The notes: generated by a model not told the origin, from the letters alone. A stretch of DNA of 64,000 nucleotides from Peromyscus leucopus (GCF_004664715.2 NC_051075.1:89317709-89381708); one strand, 5' to 3'. Shown: positions 1 through 11,282, counted from the first letter of the stretch. Numbers and translations: made by a program.

Positions 1-21
1 CCTCTACCACATTCTACCCTA

Positions 22-110
22 TGTTTTGAGACAGAGTCTCTCAATGCTCTTGGAGCTCACTGATTTTAATAGGCTGGCTGGCCAGAGATCCTCAGAGATC
101 TGGCTTCCAC
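22..110 (-). mobile_element. B3 SINE fragment
   Basis: Reads as the interior of a B3 SINE in reverse: 'gagacagagtctctc', then 'gagctcactgatt', then 'ggctggctggccag'. The CA/TG-rich stretch to about 190 may be its decayed tail. Boundaries are approximate. Confidence 0.55.
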
Positions 111-199
111 ATACATACACATCTATGCACCAGCACAGGCTTGTGTGACTACACACATGTGAACATGCCCAGATACATGTGCACATACCACATACTGAC

Positions 200-750
200 A
201 CAAATGCAGAAAAAGGACCAGGTTCAGTGATAAAGTTACGTAGGGAAGAACATGGAACAGTATTCTCCATTGTAAAACAGAAGATAGGATCACACATTTA
301 GGTTCACACAATAAAACAAAGACACATTAGCAGCAAAAGTCAACGCTAACCTTAGGGCAGCGGTTGTCTGGAGTGACAAAGGAAGATGAGTCGGATTCGG
401 AAGGAAAACAGGCTTTTCAACTGTCCCTGCAGAATTTTATTTCTTTAAAAGGATGTAATCAAGCAAGGCAACATATTTCTATCCAGCAGATATGAGTGGT
501 GGGTGCACTGATGTACTTCAAACACACAGCACCTTTCATTATTCTCTGCAAGTGTGAGCTTGAAGAATTTAATAAGAAGAACGAGCAGGGCCTCACTGGG
601 TGGATAAGCCTGGGTTACATGTGCTTGTTGTAAAGATATTTGCCATTGTAGATTAATCTGTGTGGCTTTGGTGGATTTTTGCATTCTCCCTGATCTTGTA
701 CAAGATTTCCTTTCTTCTTTCCAGGCATCCTTGGATCCTTTTTTTTTTTT
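200..750. other. Single-copy stretch, no gene seen
   Basis: AT-rich sequence with short open frames only. I recognise no repeat family, splice-bounded exon or RNA gene here. Confidence 0.4.
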
Positions 751-754
751 TTTT

Positions 755-1000
755 CATTTGAGCATTCTTTTTTCTTTGAGAATTTTATATGTGAACAGGT
801 AGGTGTACTTTGCATATCCACCCCCTCTGCCTTATCTCCATCTCCTCCTGGGCTGCCTCCAATATACCCCTTCCCTCCCCCAGCTTGATGAACTTCACGT
901 CTTTTTTTTTTTTTTTTTTAAATCATGCTGAATTCAGGTAGGATTGCCTACACATATATGCTTGTGGGGCCATCCACTCGGAACTGTTACTTTTTAATTT
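755..1000 (-). mobile_element. L1 3'-UTR relic
   Basis: A poly-T start is followed by 'ctttgagaattttatatg', a pyrimidine-rich stretch with 'tctcctcctgggctgcctcc', and a second poly-T. This matches the general layout of rodent L1 3' UTRs read in reverse. It is diverged and the family is not resolved. Confidence 0.4.
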
Positions 1001-1144
1001 TTAAAATCGGAGAGAGGGGTCATCTCTTTTGAGGAACATCTGTGGTTTTAAATTTGCTTTAGGGTCCCTTTGAGACCATACAGAATCTTTTCATGAGTCC
1101 CTGCTGAGGTTGGAGGAGGGGATTCAATGAGTTAAATATTCCTA

Positions 1145-1575
1145 CCTGGATGCTCCTTGACTCACAATGAGGTTTTGTTGTGGTAAATCCATTATAAGTT
1201 GAAAACACCATAAGCCGAAAATGTGTTGAATACATCAGACCTGCAGAACATCACAGCTTAGCAACAAGATTCAGGCATTCCTCTGAATCTGAAGGGGACA
1301 GGCTCCAGGACTGAGCATGGACACCACAGTCCCTGTATATCCTTTATCTAAAATGACACAGTATCGGCATGTAACCTACTCACACTCTCTTGTATTCTAT
1401 GCCTTAAGTCAGCTCCAGGTGGTTGATGATACAGTGTAAATACTATGGACATTATTGTTTCCAGATGAGTGCAATGAATGTCTGCAGATGTTCAATAAAG
1501 ATACAATTGCATGTCCTGTCTGCACCATTGTAAGAGTTGGGAAAACTGTAAGTCAAGCCATTGCAAGTACCGGGT
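1145..1575. mobile_element. Ancient Tigger/MER2-like DNA transposon relic
   Basis: The segment 1285-1465 ('ggctccaggactgagcatgg', 'aaaatgacacagtatcggca', 'aatactatggacattattg') parallels the Tigger/MER2 non-autonomous consensus as I remember it. It is flanked by related end-like motifs, 'ccattataagttgaaaacac' near 1190 and 'actgtaagtcaagccattgc' near 1545, which would fit the two ends of one mariner-class element. No coding capacity remains. Confidence 0.5.
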
Positions 1576-1579
1576 TTGT

Positions 1580-2300
1580 TTGCATATTTGTGTTCTGAGG
1601 CTAAAGAAGAATTTGAAAAAAACTGACTTAGCAACCCCTTGCCTGGGTGGGTGTTTTCCATCTTTTGACTCTGCTGCAATGGACTCCACATTGCACTGTG
1701 GGAATGGCTAACTCGGTCCGTTCTTCTGAGCTCTTCTAGTTTGGCATGCTCAGCTGGTCTGTATTACAGAAGTGGTCTCATCTCAGGGACAAAACAAGCA
1801 AAATCACCCTCCACTGCTGGCCATCTGTGCTCTTTCTCCAGTGCTCTGTCTGTCCCCACCTGCTCTTGCTAATCTGCAGAATGACCTTCCTGCTTCTGGC
1901 TCTTGCTTTTTATTATCAGTTGACCCCACTCTTGCAGAGCTGTTTCGTTTAAGTGTGTGTTCCCATCTAAAAACTATCAACAATTTTCATCTCCGAAATA
2001 AAATTTTGTTCAGAACAGTGCCCCGACTAGTCTCATTGTCTACACCATGCCTTCTTGACCTGTTTATCTATTTCATTCTCCTTTAGAAGCTTAGCTTTGT
2101 CTTTTATTTAACATGCAGCAATTTGTTCTGTGACAGCATTGACTGAGTCCCCTATATCTATGTGTCTGCTAAACTATATTTTGATATTTGCCACACAATG
2201 CTCCTACATTCAGAGGATATTGAATTAGTAATTTAATTAAATTGTTGTTCACGGTTAGCCATTACACCATTGTATGCTCTTTTGTCTGTATGCATGCAGC
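1580..2300. other. Single-copy stretch, no gene seen
   Basis: Contains open frames of 66-104 codons on the plus strand (for example 1772-2086) with no recognisable domain, coding bias or splice context. I assign no function. Confidence 0.35.
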
Positions 2301-2304
2301 CTAC

Positions 2305-2400
2305 TTAGACGGTAATCTCTTCAGTGTTGGATAGCAGCGGTCATGTTCTGAGGGCCATTTGCTTGTGGAGACTCAATAAGCAGTTCAAGTACTGGAAATT
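2305..2400 (+). mobile_element. L2/MIR-like 3' end fragment
   Basis: 'agacggtaatctcttcagtg' followed by 'gactcaataagcagttca' parallels the conserved 3' end of L2/MIR3 elements. It is short and diverged. Confidence 0.35.
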
Positions 2401-2525
2401 CATATTGTGCGTGAATTTTGTAGCTCTTCAAAGTCTTAGAGCTCCCATTGAATTCCAAGAATCAGAAAATGATGACACAGAGTTCACATAAGATAAACAC
2501 AAATGTTCCATTGCCTGTGAGTGAT

Positions 2526-3105
2526 TGTAGCGGGCTTTTTTTCTTTTGGGCCACCAACCAGCTCCCAAATCATGACATGGAGACTTCTTATTAGTCATGA
2601 ATGCTCAGTCTTATCTTATGCTTGTCCCACTAGCTCTTACAACTTTCATCTATGTTTTGCCTGGGAGGGCTTTTTACATTTCTTTCTGTCTGTGTATCTT
2701 ACTTTCATTGCTTCTTGTGTCTGTCTGTCTGTCTGCCTGGCTTCTGGCCTCAGGCGTGTCCCTGTCCTTCACCTTTGTTCTCTCCTTCCTTTCTTTTTCT
2801 TTTCTCTCTCTCTAGCTTAGATTTTTCCTCCTACTTATTCTCTTTGTCTGCCAGCCCCACCTATCCCTCTCCTGCCTAGCTATTGGCCATGCAGCTTTTT
2901 ATTAGACCAATCAGGTGCCTTAGGCAGGCAAGGTGAACCAAATGCAGCCCATCTTTACATCATCAAACAAATGCAGCACAAACAAATGTAACACATCCTT
3001 ACATCATTAAACAAATGTAACACTCCTTCGCATAATTAAAGTAATATTCCATAGCATAAACAGATGTAGCACATCTTTGCCTAGTTAAAATAATATTCCA
3101 CAACA
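2526..3105 (-). mobile_element. Solo LTR, ERV2-type, 6-bp target duplication
   Basis: A 580-bp element starting TG and ending CA, flanked by identical 6-bp direct repeats 'agtgat' at 2520-2525 and 3106-3111. A 6-bp duplication is typical of ERV2 (class II) integration. Read on the minus strand it begins with 'tgttgtggaatatt', has a repeated 'atgta(a)cac' region and contains an AATAAA-like signal near 'ggtctaataaaaagct', so I take minus as sense. No internal region remains. The interior (2690-2820) is pyrimidine-rich. Confidence 0.8.
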
Positions 3106-3328
3106 AGTGATTTGACTATTTCTCCAATGAATGAAGCAGGTAATGAGATTTTGGCTACTTTTAATTTTTTTTTCTAAGCATTCAATAGTTGCTGCTTGAA
3201 ATACAGGTTACAAAATTGCATTATGTTTTCATATTTAGTGACTGGAGTATGTGGTCCATTGGCCCCCAAGAAAGACTCCACATCTGCATGATTGGTAAGT
3301 TAGGAGTCTTAAAAGAGGATGTGGGTTT

Positions 3329-3576
3329 GTTCTTTTTCTTTCTTTCTCTCTCTCTCTTTCTTTCTTTCTTCCTTCCTTCCTTCCTTCCTTCCTTCCTTCC
3401 TTCCTTCCTTCCTTCCTTCCTTCCTTCCTTCCTTCTTTCTTTCTTTTTTCTTTTTTGGGACAGGGTTTCTCTGTGTAGTTTTGGTGCCTTTCCTGGATCT
3501 CACTCTGTAGACCAGGCTGGCCTTGAACTCACAGAGTGCTGGGGTTAAAGGCAGGCATGTGCTACCACCGCCTAGC
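3329..3576 (-). mobile_element. B1 SINE with (TTTC/TTCC)n tail
   Basis: The B1 body (about 3457-3576) is in reverse orientation: 'gggacagggtttctctgtgt', 'gaccaggctggccttgaact', 'gctaccaccgcctagc'. Its 3' tail is now a long TTTC/TTCC array (3331-3455). Direct repeats 'aggatgtgggttt' at 3316-3328 and 3577-3589 bracket SINE plus array, so the array lies inside the inserted unit. Confidence 0.9.
3331..3455. repeat. (TTTC)n(TTCC)n microsatellite
   Basis: A compound tetranucleotide array in the poly(A) tail of the adjoining minus-strand B1. On the minus strand it is pure purine (GAAA/GGAA). Confidence 0.95.
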
Positions 3577-3589
3577 AGGATGTGGGTTT

Positions 3590-4375
3590 CTATCATGCAC
3601 CATGTAGAACAAACTTTATGGCTAGCATTTTTGTATTCCTTAGTGACCAGATGGTCCATCTACAGGCGTACTTTACATCAGTCATGCACATGAGGCCCTT
3701 TCTTCCCATGTCCTACCCTCTTCATTCTCTTTCCCATTAGGCAAAGAGGAAGAGTTTGAGCATTGTGCTTTTTTTAATTTCATAAACATGCATTTTTATC
3801 TTATGGATAAATGAAGTGGTGTTGAAACCTTCGGGTTTGACTGTGGTTTTCAGTCTCTTCAGCTATGACCACTGGCATAGGCACTGTGGAGGAGATTTTG
3901 GTGAGACTGTCTCAACAAACCCAGACACACAACAAAGTCCAAAACAAGTTCTGTGCACATACGTGTGCACACATATAGACAGATGGGGAGAGATCCTGAC
4001 CAAATAGGATTCGTCTTGGGGCATGGAAGGGAATCAAGTTTTCTCTTAACATCTGATCCAGAACACACTCAATCCCTTTCAATGTAGACATGTCTAAGGT
4101 TTGAGTATGTGGGTCTTTCTTAACCACAACCTCACATATGTATGTTTTTTCTCTTTCATTTTTTTTCCTAGCTGCAGTGGATCTTTGCCTGTACCCCGAG
4201 TCAATTTTCCTCCAATGGTCTCATGTTCTTGTTTCCCTGGGCACAAAGGAAAGAAGACTCTGAGTTGGATTTCATGATCTTCTCATAGGTGGAGTATTCC
4301 CTCCTTTTCAGGTCTGCACAATGGAGAGTGTCTTGCTTCACCCCCTGTAGAACACTCAGTGGGAACCTTTAACAC
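3590..4375. other. Single-copy stretch, no gene seen
   Basis: No repeat family or coding signal that I can support. Short open frames at 3816-4127 lack any recognisable motif. Confidence 0.35.
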
Positions 4376-4384
4376 CTGTGGATG

Positions 4385-4965
4385 GGTATTAGCCTTTCCT
4401 TCCTGTGACAGAATGCCTGAGATGGGTCCTTTAAGGGAATGAAGGTCCTTTCAAGCTCACTGTTTCATAGGTTACTTGGCTTTGTGTTCCTGAGCCTGTG
4501 GTAAGGCAAAGGAATGTGGAGAAGAGGAGCATGATAGAAGCTGAGCTGCTCGCCGCATGGAGACCAGGAAGCAGGAAGCAAATGAAGAATGGTTTAGGAC
4601 AATCCCACCTTTGAGAGGCGGGTCCTTAGTGACCTACTTCCTCCAATAGCCCCATCTTCTTTTTTAAAATGTAAATTCTTTTGTGTGTAGAGGTCAGAGG
4701 ATGACTTGTGGGAGTTTGTTCTCTCCTGTAATGTGGGTTCCAGGAATCAAACTCAGATTGACAGTCTTGGCAGCAAACACCTTCACCCACTGAGCCCTCT
4801 TCCCAGCTTGAGGCCCCACCTTGTTACAATCAATTCAGCTATGAATTTATCAATGGAGGGAACCATTGATGAAGCCAGAACCCCCAGGATCCAGTCATTC
4901 CTTGTAAGCCCTCCAAATTAAAAACCATCAGGGACATCTTTCAATTCAAACCACAGCAGGAGGTC
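4385..4965 (-). mobile_element. MaLR/ERVL-type LTR, split by a SINE
   Basis: The left part (4385-4655: 'cctgtgacagaatgcctgag', 'ctacttcctccaatagccc') and the right part (4812-4965, ending 'caattcaaaccacagcagg') are two ends of a reverse-orientation rodent MaLR/ERVL LTR. A B3-like SINE at about 4690-4808 interrupts it. Confidence 0.55.
4690..4808 (-). mobile_element. B2/B3-family SINE
   Basis: 'aggtcagaggatgacttgtg', 'ccaggaatcaaactcagatt' and 'cacccactgagccctcttcc' are the reverse complement of a tRNA-derived B2/B3 head. It lies inside an LTR relic. Confidence 0.7.
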
Positions 4966-6030
4966 TGGATTTCCCTTCATGTAGGCCTGCAGGGTCCTTG
5001 TATTGCACAGGTGTCTCCCCTCACCATTTAGGAACTGTTTAAGTGTTTAGGTGAATTTTTTTTATGGTTTGCTGGTGCCCTGTGTCTGTGCCAGGGGAAC
5101 CAATGTCACATTCTCCTTCTTGGCAGCCCCTGTTTTTCCTGAGGCTTCAGGTTGCTCATTTGCTTTGCGTACTTCAGCAGACTTAGGGGTTCCAGAAGAA
5201 TTATGATTCTAATTATGTACAATAATATAATTTTATTTTTGTAATAGAAAAATTATGATTCAAATGATTAAATATTATCTTTTTATTTTCATTTTAAGCC
5301 TGGTGAGAATGTTCTTTTTAGCTTCCTACATCTTCAACGTATGCTGGATTTCAGCAGATTTTATTGATGAAACTTCAAACTCTCTTCTATATAGCCCTTA
5401 CTTAGTGCTAATTGCTCATACTTACTATAAAATTGTTTTAAGAATTTTGTGGCCTTCTTGCTAAGAGAGCCAAAATTCAATCAATCTACAGAAATGGATT
5501 AAAGCACAAATGTGTCTTTATTAAAGTATTAGGTAGCAGATTTTAAACTCAAAGCCATTTCCATTTGATTGGATGTTGTTGGCTGAAATGTTGTGTTGAA
5601 AAAGATTAGGAATCAAATTTGAATCTGGCATTTGATTGGTGATGTCTGTCATGAGCACAGCATGATCAAGAGGGCTCTCTCATAGCAAATATCAGGGAAT
5701 GGGGACAGTCAGGGAGAAGGGAAAAATTTCTGTAGAGAAGCAATAGCTAATACTTGCCATCCCAAACCCTTGTAGTCTACTTGGAACAATGTGAATCAGT
5801 GAAAGTGGTGGGTAATAGACCCTACAAGTTTAAGGGATGGTGCTGGTGAGATATTTGGGAAAGGGAGCCTTGAGGGCTTCGGTGGTCTTAGAAGACATAT
5901 TTTCTTAGGAAAAGCCAGGAGCTCCCCTATACCCTGGAGAATGTGCAGCTTTGGGTGAAGGTACAACCATCAGCAGCCATTTCCTGTGCAAGGGAAGGTC
6001 ACAAGAGGAGGGCTGTGCTTCCATTATTGT
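4966..6030. other. Single-copy AT-rich stretch, no gene seen
   Basis: AT-rich, especially 5190-5310. The part 5440-5640 is repeat-free and looks unique. No open frame over 75 codons and no RNA gene recognised. Confidence 0.35.
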
Positions 6031-6034
6031 CAGA

Positions 6035-6285
6035 CAAGTGCTGATTACGAGCCATGAGAGTCAGGCCTGGCAATACAGGGTTGAAATCCCAGCTGTTTGG
6101 GAGGCAGAAGGAGGAAGATTATATTTCATAGCCTGCCTGGTCTGCATAGTGAGTTCAAAGCCAACATGGGAAGCTTAGTGTGTCCCCAATTCAAATCAAA
6201 AAGAGGGCCCAGGATGTAGCTCAGTGGTAGTGTTCTTTCCCAACAGTTGTCAAGCCTGGGTTCAATGCTCAGGCACCGTCACCAA
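6035..6285 (+). mobile_element. ID_B1/RSINE1-like composite SINE
   Basis: A diverged B1-like half ('tttgggaggcagaaggagga') is followed by a tRNA-derived ID-like half ('ggatgtagctcagtggtagt', 'gcctgggttcaatgctcagg'). This B1-then-ID order is that of the RSINE1/ID_B1 group. The tRNA-like part contains box A and box B relics but is not a tRNA gene. Confidence 0.7.
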
Positions 6286-6289
6286 AAAG

Positions 6290-7335
6290 AGCGTCATGGA
6301 GAGATGTGAGCAGTGAGGTCAGAAGTGTGGATGGAGAGTGAGGACAGGTGCTTGAGGAAGGGCAGGAGGGGCTGCTGGCAAAGCAGGCAGCAGAGGTAGC
6401 AAATCCCTGCTCTTACTGCATGGCCGGGACATGCCTCGTGCTGCGTGTTTCCTTGGGGCAGACTTGGTTTTTCTCCTCGGCTCCTCAGTGCTTTGTGCCA
6501 TGCTTCCCTTACTGCATTAGGTCATAGTTCATGGCATGTGCATGTGCACACGTGTTGACTTGTTATTGAGTAAACAATCCGAGGCTTTGGCTTGCCTCTC
6601 TCACTGTTTGTCACCATCGTGTTCCTTAGAGGTTTGCAACCATTTATGTGGTGGCCAGGATGATGACCTGTAAGGGATCAAGTGAGAAGTTTGCATTTGA
6701 CGGGAAGGAAGTGAAGAGACTTTCAAGAGACCCGTCTCAGGACCGTGATGGAGAAAGTCACAGCGAAGCAGCTACTGGTTTGAACCATCTCTCTGCAATC
6801 TCCCCACTAAAGTAGAGAGTAGTTACAACTGGATAGAAAGTGCTGCTGTTTAGCACACTAAGGGATTACAACTTTATCTTTAACAAGTGTGGAAAATTAA
6901 GACGTAACTTTTTTATGCTTTTTTATGAACAATATGGTGAAGGTCCTTGAGAATGAATTCCAGTGCATGACTGTGGAGGAGGCAACATGTTCTGCTTGCC
7001 AGGACTGAGGGGAGCACAGGGCAGAGATGAAATGCTTTCTAAAGTTAGTTAAGCCCAGGAATTTTCTCTTCTTTATAGCCGTTTCAGGGGAGATAATCCC
7101 ATAGTAATGGGAAATAGAGAGCAAATTTTGAATCTCCTTTCTCTCCCACCTGTTGTCAGATGAATCCTTTTTTTCTTGGAGAGGATGAACCTCTGGGTTT
7201 CTGGGGCTTCTTCCCCTCCTACTCCTCAGAAGCTCAGTCTTATTCTTTTCCTTTGTGCTGACAGTCTTTCTGTGATGTGGACTCTTTACCCTCAAACTCA
7301 CACATATCAAATTTCTTCCCATTTTGCTTTTAAAA
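6290..7335. other. Single-copy stretch, no gene accepted
   Basis: Holds a 161-codon minus-strand open frame (6897-7382) that runs into the neighbouring B4 SINE. It has no recognisable domain or signal peptide and its residues look like random translation. I treat it as non-coding. Confidence 0.4.
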
Positions 7336-7339
7336 AAAT

Positions 7340-7555
7340 CTTTTTGACAGGGTCTTATGTGGTCTAGGATGGCCTCAAACACTCGTTAGAGTCAAGGATG
7401 ACCTGAATCCTTTGATCCTCCTTCCTCTGCCCCACCAGTGCCGGGGTTACAAGTATACATTGCACACCTGTGTATGTGGTGCTCTGCCTTGAATCCAGGG
7501 CATTGTGTATGCCAGGCAAGCACTCTACCAATTGAACCACACCTCTAGCTCTCTG
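7340..7555 (-). mobile_element. B4 SINE
   Basis: In reverse: a B1-like part ('tgacagggtcttatgtggtc', 'ccggggttacaagtataca') followed by an ID-like part ('ccaggcaagcactctaccaa'). This is the layout of B4. Confidence 0.75.
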
Positions 7556-7659
7556 AGCTTTCAAAACAAAAGCCCAGCCACCCCAGGTTTTCTTTCTTTA
7601 TCACTTTTCCCCTTTCCTTGTCAGGTTTTGGAAGGCATGGCTTACAAGCCTTCATTTTA

Positions 7660-7865
7660 GGGGCTGGAGAATGCTGGACACTCTACCTGAGCCTTATGAA
7701 TGCCAAGCCAAAGTCTTCATTTTCAATGAGGAAAAAAAAAGAAGTGCCAAGTACACAGCTGTGATCCTAGCACTTGAGAAGCTGAGGCAGGAGGGTTGTG
7801 AGGGTATGGTCAGACCGGATCATCGAGTAAGGTCTGTGCAAAACCTGTATGAAACCAACAGACAG
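7660..7865 (+). mobile_element. B4-family SINE, diverged
   Basis: An ID-like head ('ggggctggagaatgctggac') and an A-rich joint (7733-7743) precede a B1-like part ('gctgtgatcctagcacttga', 'gctgaggcaggagggttgtg'). Confidence 0.65.
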
Positions 7866-7931
7866 CCAACACAGGAGAAGCCTCATTGATTTCAGGTATT
7901 TATTTAAGTAAAACCAGTTTCTGGACAGCCG

Positions 7932-8282
7932 TGGTTTGAATGTGAAGCTCTCCCGTGTGTTTGAACGCTTACTTGGTCCTCAGCCGCTGGTGTTGTCCTG
8001 GGAAGGTCGTCAGAACTCTGGGATGTGGAGCCTCCCTGAAGGACACAGACTTCTCAGAGCCAGGCTTTGAAGGTTAGTCTTGTCTCCTAGTCTAACCGTC
8101 CTGTCCAGTGCAATGGGAGAATAGCAGTCACAGCCTCCTTGCTGTCATGGGGTGCTTCCCCAATTCCTCTTCTGCCATGATGGCATGTCCCATTGGAACT
8201 GTGAGCCAAAATAAATGTCCCTCCCCCTTACGTTGAGTCTGTCAGGAGTTTTGTCATAGCAACAGGAAAAGTAATTAGTGCA
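7932..8282 (+). mobile_element. MaLR LTR (ORR1/MT type)
   Basis: Starts 'tggtttgaatgtgaagctc' and ends 'gtaattagtgca', with 'actgtgagccaaaataaatg' as the poly(A)-signal region. These are hallmarks of rodent MaLR LTRs. About 350 bp and close to full length. Confidence 0.75.
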
Positions 8283-8284
8283 CT

Positions 8285-8980
8285 AGACCAAATAATGTCT
8301 CAGAGATATTTGATTTTCACAGTTAACTGATTTTTATGTCTCTATTACGTGACATGAAATATTTGGATATGGAATGATTTTTTTTTTTTATCAACAGATT
8401 CCCAACTTAGGTAGCAACAAAAGATCATCATGTATATTAAAATATGAAATTTCTAAAATTCGCAGCTCCCTGCTGGTCTAGTTTCACAGCTGGAGCACTG
8501 CACCTAAATTCCATGTTCAGAACAGATGGACACCTGAGCGCACTTGAAAATCCTTAGGCTCAGGGCACGGTGTGGCTTAACAGAGTGCTATTGGCTTAAG
8601 ATATTTACAATTAGGCCATTAAACTAAGAACTTGAGAAACTGCAGCTCTTATAAGTGAATTAATGTGGACAGCAAAAGGATATACAAGAAAATAAATAGA
8701 ATTTGCATCTGGCTAAGTGATAGAGTGAGGCTGAGTATTGAAGGGAAAGCTGTTTGCTGCGAGTGCTTTCCAACTAAAAAATTGATGCTCTTTGGGCCTC
8801 AGAGAAGCGCAGGTTGGTGTTTTCAGGATCAGAAATGCTACTGCCGAGACTCATTCAAAGACAGGGTGGCATAGGCAGAATACTATAGTCATGGGAAGAC
8901 CCTTTTCTTAAGTTGTACAGAGTAATGGGCTCATTGTGACATATTATACTGAAAGGAGTGGGATACACACCCATGGATTT
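8285..8980. other. Single-copy stretch, no gene seen
   Basis: AT-rich to 8460, then unique sequence with no recognised repeat. Short open frames only. Confidence 0.35.
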
Positions 8981-8984
8981 TAGA

Positions 8985-9372
8985 AATGCTTGTCTCATTG
9001 CTGTGGCAAAAAAATCTGACCAGAGCAACTCAAGGAAAGAAGGGCTTATTTTGGCTCTCTGAGGGCAGAAGTCTGCCATCATGGCAAAGCCCAGATTCTA
9101 ACTTGCATAGACCACGATGACTGTAGTGTCCCTGGAATATGCAAGGTTGTGGCTTTGCAGAAAGCTGTGCAGTGAAGCTTCAGACAGAGGGTGGGCTCCT
9201 TAGGGTGGGCTGACACACACGGTAACAGGACAGAATTCAGCTCCTAATAGCTGCTCATGAGTTTAACTGTCAAGTGGAGGGACTCTGAAGGCTCCTTATC
9301 AGCTCAAGGCACATGCTTCTTGACAACTCAGATGAGGAGGATGGGAATCATCTTCAAGGCTGACCTCTAGCA
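8985..9372 (-). mobile_element. ERVL/MaLR-type LTR, diverged
   Basis: 'tctcattgctgtggcaaaa' and 'caaggaaagaagggcttatt' match the reverse complement of rodent MaLR/ERVL LTR 3' ends. The right half is too diverged to place firmly. Confidence 0.5.
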
Positions 9373-9374
9373 GA

Positions 9375-9890
9375 CTGCTATGCATGTGTTATAGCTTCAA
9401 TATTTATTTGCTGATCATATACTACATGTCCACGGCCATGTTAGCCATGTTTAGATCTTTCACTGAGGGGATATGGTACTCATGCTGTCATTGCTTGTAG
9501 AACTTGGAAAGTTGTATCAGAAGAATCACTGTTAAAATACAAGATTGTGACTTTCTGCAGAGAGAATGACTCAGTATGTCCTTTAGGGAATCAGAGACTT
9601 TGTCAACTGTAGGGAGCATTGAGGAAGCTGATATTTTGGGAGGAAGACATCTTCACTGGCCTTATAGCTTCAAATAATGGTAATGGTAAGAAACTCCTTC
9701 CACTGGTAACAGAATTTTCTTCAGATCATAAATAGATGATGCCAATGTGTTTTGTAAACCACAAAATCTTACTGAAATAACAATATGATTCTCTTTAGGT
9801 CTTTTCTTACCACCCTTGCATCTTTCTTCCAACTTTGATCACATAATGCATATGTGAATATGCTTGTGTTAAGTGTAAAAACTGAGTATC
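9375..9890. other. Single-copy stretch, no gene seen
   Basis: No recognised repeat or coding signal. Confidence 0.3.
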
Positions 9891-9892
9891 AA

Positions 9893-10175
9893 GGGGCTAG
9901 GAATGTGGCTCCATTGGGTAAAGTGCTTGATGAGCAAACACAGAGACCTCTGTTTGGATCCCCCTGCACCCACATAAATACTGGGTATAGCAGCATCCTT
10001 CTATAACACAGGCCTGGGGTAGGGGTGGGGGTCCTGGGCTAGCCAGTCCAGCTGAAATGGTGAGTTCTAGGATCAGTGAGAGACCCCGTGTCAAAAAACA
10101 AGGAGGAGAGTGATGGAGGAGGACACCTGACATCAACTTCTAGCTTTATGTGCATACACGCATAACCCCCTCCCC
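9893..10175 (+). mobile_element. B3 SINE
   Basis: 'ggggctaggaatgtggctcc' head, 'ctgaaatggtgagttctagg' middle, and 'agtgagagaccccgtgtcaa' with 'ggaggacacctgacatcaac' in the tail region. This is B3 read in the forward direction. Confidence 0.75.
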
Positions 10176-10179
10176 CAAC

Positions 10180-10605
10180 AAATGTCTTCAGCTCACTGTT
10201 ATCCGTAATGGCTGGGTTTTTTAAGGAGCACAATTAATGTCGATCTCCTCAGCTTGCCTTGCAGAGATTATGTAGCTGCTGTGTGCTTCTCTTTTCAGGA
10301 GATGCCAAGTTGCTGAGTGGAGGCAGAGGACTTCTATCCCTCTGGATGCAGAGGGCTTGAGTGACCTCTACACATCCTCCTGGTTAAACTCAGAGGTTTA
10401 ATGGTTCTTTGGCTGAGGACCAAACTAACATAATGTCCACACCGTAAGTCTCTGATGCTACTTTTAAATTTAGCTCAGACTTGTGGAGTCATTATCAGCC
10501 CTTCTTTCAATTCCTAAAGCACGGATGATACTCTGCTTGAGATGTAAGTCAGAAGTCCACAAAGCAGACAGGAATATAGTTTAGTATTTAATCAATAAGA
10601 CAATC
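10180..10605. other. Single-copy stretch, no gene seen
   Basis: No recognised repeat or coding signal. Confidence 0.3.
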
Positions 10606-10609
10606 TCTG

Positions 10610-10718
10610 CTAGGTGTCATGGCTCATACCTGTAATCCTAGCACTAGAGAGGCTGAGGCAGGAGAATTGTGAGTTCTAGGCCAGCTTGAGCTATAGGGTG
10701 ACACCTTAATATAACCAT
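10610..10718 (+). mobile_element. B1/B4-like SINE fragment
   Basis: 'ctaggtgtcatggctcatac', 'ctgtaatcctagcactagag' and 'gaggctgaggcaggagaatt' are a diverged B1-type body. Confidence 0.7.
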
Positions 10719-10864
10719 CCAGGCAAAGTAGTAAAACCATCGAGTTAGAATTATCATGATGTGTTAGTTGATATGTTGGGTAGATGTCTTGAATTTGGAG
10801 TGCTCCTTTCTAAATAGTTAAACTATTTTTTTTTAAAAATAGTATTTCTTTCTTAAAAAAGATT

Positions 10865-11057
10865 GTAAGATCTATTTATATGTATGTGTCTGTGCATGTA
10901 TGTGCAAGGCTTACAAAGACCAAAAGAGGGTGTCAGATCCCACAGAGCTAGAGTTAGAGGTGGTTGTAAGCCTCGTGGTGAGGATGCTGGGAACTGAACC
11001 TAGGCCCTCTGTATGACAGCGAGCAGTCTTAACCACTGAGCTGTGCCTCTGGCCTCT
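10865..11057 (-). mobile_element. B2/B3A-family SINE
   Basis: 'agggtgtcagatcccacaga', 'gctgggaactgaacctaggc' and 'cttaaccactgagctgtgcc' are the reverse of a B2-superfamily SINE. Confidence 0.75.
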
Positions 11058-11194
11058 TGCTTTTTCCTGTTGATGGTTTTCTTGTCTAGACTTTGAAGCT
11101 GGAGAAAACGGCTTAATTTGTGATTTCATGGTTCACTGGCTTCATGGGGATAAAAATGATTTTAGGAAGCTTATTGTGGGTCACTCAGCGAGAT

Positions 11195-11282
11195 AAGTGT
11201 TTTACATCCTATTTAATTTATTTCTCACTATGACTATGAGGTGGGTCCTTTCATCATCCCTATTGTATATATGGAGAAAAGA
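11195..11282 (-). mobile_element. MIR fragment
   Basis: 'cctatttaatttatttctca' then 'ctatgaggtgggtcctttca' resembles the reverse of the MIR core. Old and diverged. Confidence 0.45.

Noticed and set aside
6195..6285. tRNA gene-like A and B boxes
   Set aside because: They belong to the ID-like half of a SINE; no cloverleaf with an intact acceptor stem is evident.
6897..7382. 161-codon minus-strand open frame
   Set aside because: Starts in a B4 SINE and contains no recognisable domain.
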